From: Symbiodinium natans
Lineage: Eukaryota > Sar > Dinophyceae > Suessiales > Symbiodiniaceae
DNA length: 64,000 nucleotides
Direction of reading: 5' to 3'
Assembly: GCA_905221605.1 (NCBI GenBank)
Contig: CAJNDS010001535.1
Location: 414,868-478,867, forward strand
Below, piece after piece: positions 60,182 to 64,000 of the stretch. The translations under genes and the position numbers were made by a program. The notes under the pieces are model-generated. The model saw only the letters and a list, made by a program, of their open reading frames with translations. It was not told where the DNA came from and ran no database searches. Each line of letters opens with the position of its first letter. The stretch's first letter is position 1.

Positions 60182-63100
60182 GCACCCAGAACGTTGCTCG
60201 AGAGGTTCAAGCGGTTTGTGCGAAGCGATATGTTCGACCTGGTGGTGGGCTTGTGTGTGACCGGGCATCACAAGGGAGTCACTCTTGTCGTGCAGAACTA
60301 GTTCGTCTTTCAGCATGCATGATGGGACGTTGACAGTGCTACAAAGTATGCTGGGCTATGACTGAACCCTAAACCCTAAACCCTAAACCCTCAATGATGG
60401 CTGCTAAGAGGTGACCTTGAACTTCTTCACCATGGCGATGGAGTTTGGGCCTCGATCATGTTCGGGGCGTGGTGAACTTTTTACTCTGAAATAGTACGGT
60501 TATTCTTACTACTACTAGAATTACAGAATTACTGTAGAGTTTCTCCATTTACCATTAGGATTTCAGTCTAGCCGATTTTGCATGCTGAGGTATCAATGCC
60601 ACCCCTGAATCCTGCTGAACTACTTGGAGGTTCATGGTACTTAGTAACCCAGTTCTAACTGTACGTATAACCCAAGGAAAACTCTGTTAGGGCACTCAAG
60701 GGGCTTATAAGAGGGCTAGAACTACACTTGTACTTGGGTCATAAGTACCCTGAACCTCCAAGTACATGTTGGCCCTCAGGCACAGAACCAGGCTAGCACT
60801 TTACACATTATCATATTCCTGCAGCTCCATCTTGGCATGCATCCCGCGGCGGACGGCGAGCTTCCATACTGCTCAGGGTTTCGGGTTTAGGGTTTAGGGT
60901 TTAGGGTTTAGTGTTTGGACACAGATATATTCCGAGCAAGCCTGGCCATCGCGCCTTGAACTTGACCTACATGCACACACATACACACAAGCCGCTGAGG
61001 CTGCAGTACGAAGGCCTCCAGTCGGGCTACGAGCTGAAGATTCGCTTCTTTGACCAGACGGCGGTGGCCGCGTGGCCCTGGGCAGTGGATTTCTTTCAGG
61101 CCCCCGGTTTAGGGTTTAGGGTTTAGGGTTTAGGGTTTAGGGTTTAGGGTTTAGGGTTTAGGGTTTAGGGTTTAGGGTTTAGGGTTTAGGTTCCCTCTCC
61201 AGGAACCCAGCTGGGGTTCCCAATCCCTAAACCCTAGAAATCCCTAATGAATCCTTCTAGCCAATTGTGAGGTTCAAGAACTTAGTGGTCGTGAGCGCTA
61301 TGCAGACACGCCAAAGTCAACCCAAAAAATTTGCGCGGTGCAGTTCGCATCTTGAGTTTTAGTAGACCAATCGAAACCACTATGGAATGTAGATCAACCC
61401 TCCCGCCCTACGCATGGTGTCGAAGGGCTGACCTGCTCCCTGCACATGATGCACTCGGCCAGGTCTGCCGCACCATCTTCCTCGTCTTCTTCACTTCGGA
61501 GATTCTGCTCAGGCGTGGAAGGGAATCAGTGGGGGAAAGTTTCGGAACCAAGACGAACTTGTTTCCTCACCTTGTGAGCAAGTTACCGAGTGAAGCCAGA
61601 ACGCAGGGTCAGAGGCTAAACCACCAGGACCAACCCTCCATAACTTTCTGCTTCCAGCATGATGATCAGCTTTGAAAGGCACGGCTCGGCAATGTGAGTT
61701 CCATGACATGACATATCCCTACAGGGAGCGGGAAGTTTCGATGGTGACTTACCACGGCTATTGCTCCTGCAGAAAAGCTCTTGTAAACATTCTGCCCAAA
61801 AAAAAAAGCGCAAGGCGACCCTGTTTTTGGCTCAGGTTCTGCTTTTTGAGGACGGAGTTTTTCAAAACGCCCTTCAATGTCATCGACCTCCTCGCGCTGC
61901 TGGCCTCGATCGTGGAACTCTTCTCCTGGAACTTGCCCGTGGATCCCACCCTCCTGCGCCTGTGCCGTCTCGCAAAGCTCTTTAGGCCGGGTTTGCATCT
62001 TAGGGTTTAGGGTTTAGGGTTTAGGGGAATCAAGGTGTGGGTTCTTGCATTTCTGAGAGGCCTAGGGCATAATGGAGGCTCACAAGTGCGGGCAATTGCG
62101 GTCTGTAGCTGTACTCTTCGCCTCGCATCTTGAGCAACAAAGATGAGAGGACGATCCGCGTGCTGAAAGTTTCTGGCATGCTGGACTCGCTGAGCCTGCT
62201 TGCGAGATGACGCTCGCCCCAACCGTAAGGGTTTAGGGTTTAGGGTTTTGGGTTTAGGGTAAGATGTCACTCGCCATTGCTGCAGGACACATTCTTTAGT
62301 TGTGCCCAGAGTGGGACGGCACATGCGGCCATAACTTCGGACTCTTTGCAAGGGTTCAGGGTTTAGGGTTTAGGGTTTAGGGTTTAGGGTCTAGGGTATA
62401 GTATAGGGCATGGAACGCTTATGCACGATTTGGTAAGTTGCCCCACTGCTGAAGCACTCAAGCCAAGCAGCAAGAGCACGAGGCCCTCCCTGCGTGTCCT
62501 GTGCGGAGGTATGAGCTCCAGCGGACTTACCCTGGTCTGGCTCCTCACCTTCAAGAGTATGATATTCGTACTCTTCATGCTTCTCAACCATACTACCACG
62601 GTACCCTAAACCCCCAAACCCCAAACCCTAAACCCTAAACCCCAAACCCCCAACCCCAAACCCCCAAACCCCAAACCCTAAACCCTAAACCCCAAACCCT
62701 AAACCCTCAACCCTAAACCCCAAAAAGCCCTTCAGCTTCATGAGCTTGTGGTGGATGCCTACTCGTCAGCTCCCCGACCTAGCAGACGGATATCTGAAGG
62801 GTTGTGAGATCAAGGCGAAAGCCTAGCCCTAAACCCTAAACCCTAAACCCTAAACCCTAAACCCTAAACCCTAAACCCTAAACCCTAAACCCTAAACCCA
62901 AAACCCTAAACCCTAAACCCTAACCCCTAAACCTAAACCCTAAACCCTAAACCCTAAACCCTAAACCCTAAACCCTAAACCCTAAACCCTAAACCCTAAA
63001 CCCTAAACCCTAAACCCTAAACCCTAAACCCTGAGCCTTGCAGCTCCACAGAGGTCTCTCCTGTTCCTCCTGGTGATCCAGCTCATAGCTGCCATGATCG

Positions 63101-63185
63101 TGTGCTACATGGTGCGGCCCTTCTTGGAGGATCCTTCCCAGGATGAGGAGCGGCGTCAGGAGGTCTACAGGTATTATGGCAGCTC
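60182..63185 (+). CDS. Voltage-gated cation channel (6-TM ion transport domain), multi-exon, 3' end beyond window
   Basis: Exons: 60182-60256 (RFVRSDMFDLVVGLC, start of S1), 60411-60446 (VTLNFFTMAMEF, rest of S1), about 61000-61103 (QYEGLQSGYELKIRFFDQTA), 61462-61512 (IFLVFFTSEILL, S2), 61836-61985 (FFKTPFNVIDLLALLASIVE, S3; RLCRLAKLFR, S4 start), 62150-62205 (TIRVLKVSGMLDSLSLL, S4 end), about 62505-62590 (GLTLVWLLTFKSMIFVLFML) and 63046-63185 (LLFLLVIQLIAAMIVCYMVR, S5, then EVYRYYGSS). Joining the S4 exons places R/K at every third position six times, a voltage-sensor signature. The set resembles one domain of eukaryotic Na+/Ca2+-type channels; ion selectivity cannot be told because the pore loop is outside the recognised exons. 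Donors are GT at 60257 and GC at 61513 and 61986. Some later junctions are unresolved. Confidence 0.85.
60621..60765. mobile_element. Foldback element family B, copy 5 (complete) in a channel intron
   Basis: tacttggaggttcatggtac and tgaacctccaagta form near-perfect inverted ends. It has no array and best shows the intact family structure. Confidence 0.9.
61106..61190 (+). repeat. G-strand array after a channel exon
   Basis: About 12 perfect TTTAGGG units just after ttctttcag|gcccccg. Confidence 0.9.
62204..62275 (+). repeat. G-strand array with imperfect flanking duplication
   Basis: gagatgacgctcgcc (62204-62218) and aagatgtcactcgcc (62261-62275) flank TTTAGGG units at 62229-62260. They match at 12 of 15 positions. 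Confidence 0.75.
62603..63034 (-). repeat. Two C-strand arrays in the S5 intron
   Basis: 62603-62725 mixes CCCTAAA and CCCCAAA; 62827-63034 is about 29 nearly perfect CCCTAAA units before the exon at 63046. Confidence 0.9.
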
Positions 63186-63442
63186 GGTGTTTTTGAGGCC
63201 CCTAAACCCTGAACCCTAAAGCCTAGTACCCTGACCTCTGAGTCTCTGGGACTCCCCCAAAGATCTTTGGGGTTTTAGGGCTCAGACTTGAGGAAGTCAA
63301 GCCAACAAACGCGCCCCCGAAGCTTCGAGAAGCTTCTCAGGGCATCAGTGCAGCCTGAGGCTCCAGACTTCAAGGGCAGACGCAGGTCGGACCCACTATA
63401 TGCCCAGCAACTATGGTACACTTCCCTGCTTAAGGGCATGCA

Positions 63443-63625
63443 TTGGGATGTTCCCCCTTATACTAACAGTCCTCAATAGGGAGTATAGTGCACTAAACCC
63501 TAAACCCTAAACCCTAAACCCTAAACCCTAAACCCTAAACGCTAAACCCCAAACCCTAAACGCTAAACCCTAAACCCTAAACCCTAAACCCAAAACCCCA
63601 AACCCTAAACCCTAAACCCTAAACA
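63443..63625. mobile_element. Left half of family A joined to a C-strand array
   Basis: ttgggatgttcccccttata...tcaatagggagtatagtgcac is followed at 63494 by about 18 CCCTAAA units (some CGCTAAA). The right arm is missing, as at 40719. Confidence 0.85.
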
Positions 63626-63725
63626 ACGCATACAGGGCCTTTTGTGTGGTAGATTGAACGAGAAGGACTTCCACGGCATGCAGAGGCCATGGCCATCTTT
63701 TATGTTTGGCGAACCGTAGGGCCCA

Positions 63726-64000
63726 TTTAGGGTTTAGGGTTTAGGGTTTAGGGTTTAGGGTTTAGGGTTTCATTTGGAAGTAAGAAGATTTACTAGGATT
63801 TCTACTTTACGGCTTAGGGTTTGGGGCTTAGGGTTTAGGGTTTTTGTGAGCGATTTCGACTTTATTCGACTTCAAGATGTCGAAGTGCCCCCCCACTACC
63901 TCAGGTACTTTCACCATTGCGGTGCTCACTTTATTCGAGGCCGGAGCCCGGCCTGGTTTAGGGTTTAGGGTTTAGGGTTTAGGGTTTAGGGTTTAGGGTT
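63726..64000. repeat. G-strand arrays at the window end with a possible exon between
   Basis: TTTAGGG at 63726-63769, 63812-63842 and 63957-64000. Between the last two, a frame (EVPPHYLRYFHHCGAHFIRG) may be a further exon. The region 63186-63440 holds no convincing exon. Confidence 0.6.

Noticed and set aside
1-64000. Window start (C-strand array) and end (G-strand array) read as true telomeres
   Set aside because: Both arrays are short and similar to dozens of internal ones; the window edges are simply cut there.

Overview
The window looks like nuclear DNA of a dinoflagellate (Symbiodiniaceae, Polarella or Prorocentrum-like). The reasons: plant-type telomere units (TTTAGGG / CCCTAAA) are scattered in dozens of interstitial arrays; genes are cut into very short exons (30-150 bp); introns often start GC or GA instead of GT; all recognised exons lie on the + strand in a head-to-tail series; and protein families typical of dinoflagellates occur (HET/TIR-like ankyrin proteins, EF-hand repeats, PARP, voltage-gated cation channels). 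No rRNA, tRNA or CRISPR was found.

Layout: 1-199 is the end of one gene. 392-2556 is an ankyrin-repeat gene with a single 95-bp intron made only of telomere-like repeat. 4.2-11 kb holds orphan exons. About 11.3-15.6 kb is a multi-exon EF-hand gene. 15.8-18.4 kb is an FSH1-like alpha/beta hydrolase. 18.4-20.6 kb is an unrecognised gene. 21-26.6 kb contains a PARP catalytic domain split over six small exons. 27.6-32.3 kb holds exons of one or two unknown genes, well joined at 30,955-32,271. 33.5-38.5 kb has several short gene ends. 39.1-42.6 kb looks like a WD40-type gene. 44.1-45.1 kb is a short exon chain. 45.3-49.9 kb is mainly simple sequence. 50.0-53.6 kb is an unknown gene with a coiled-coil start. 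54.7-58.2 kb is satellite and low-complexity DNA. 58.5-63.2 kb is a voltage-gated cation channel that probably runs past the window.

The most interesting structure is the link between telomere-like arrays, direct duplications and introns. The ankyrin-gene intron is 77 bp (11 x 7) of CCCTAAA repeat between two perfect 18-bp copies of the host exon. Each copy contains AG|GT, so splicing from the GT of the first copy to the AG of the second restores the reading frame. Other arrays with flanking direct repeats sit inside a PARP intron (91 bp, 13 x 7) and inside foldback elements (42 bp, 6 x 7). Across the window G-strand arrays tend to follow exons, often supplying the donor as G|GTTTAGGG, and C-strand arrays tend to precede exons. 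Many introns are therefore bounded by inverted telomeric repeats. At least eight families of short palindromic foldback (MITE / introner-like) elements occupy the same introns and gene gaps and are often themselves broken by the arrays.

Exon limits come from reading frames, family resemblance and splice-site logic, without transcripts. Where several frames are open this is stated.
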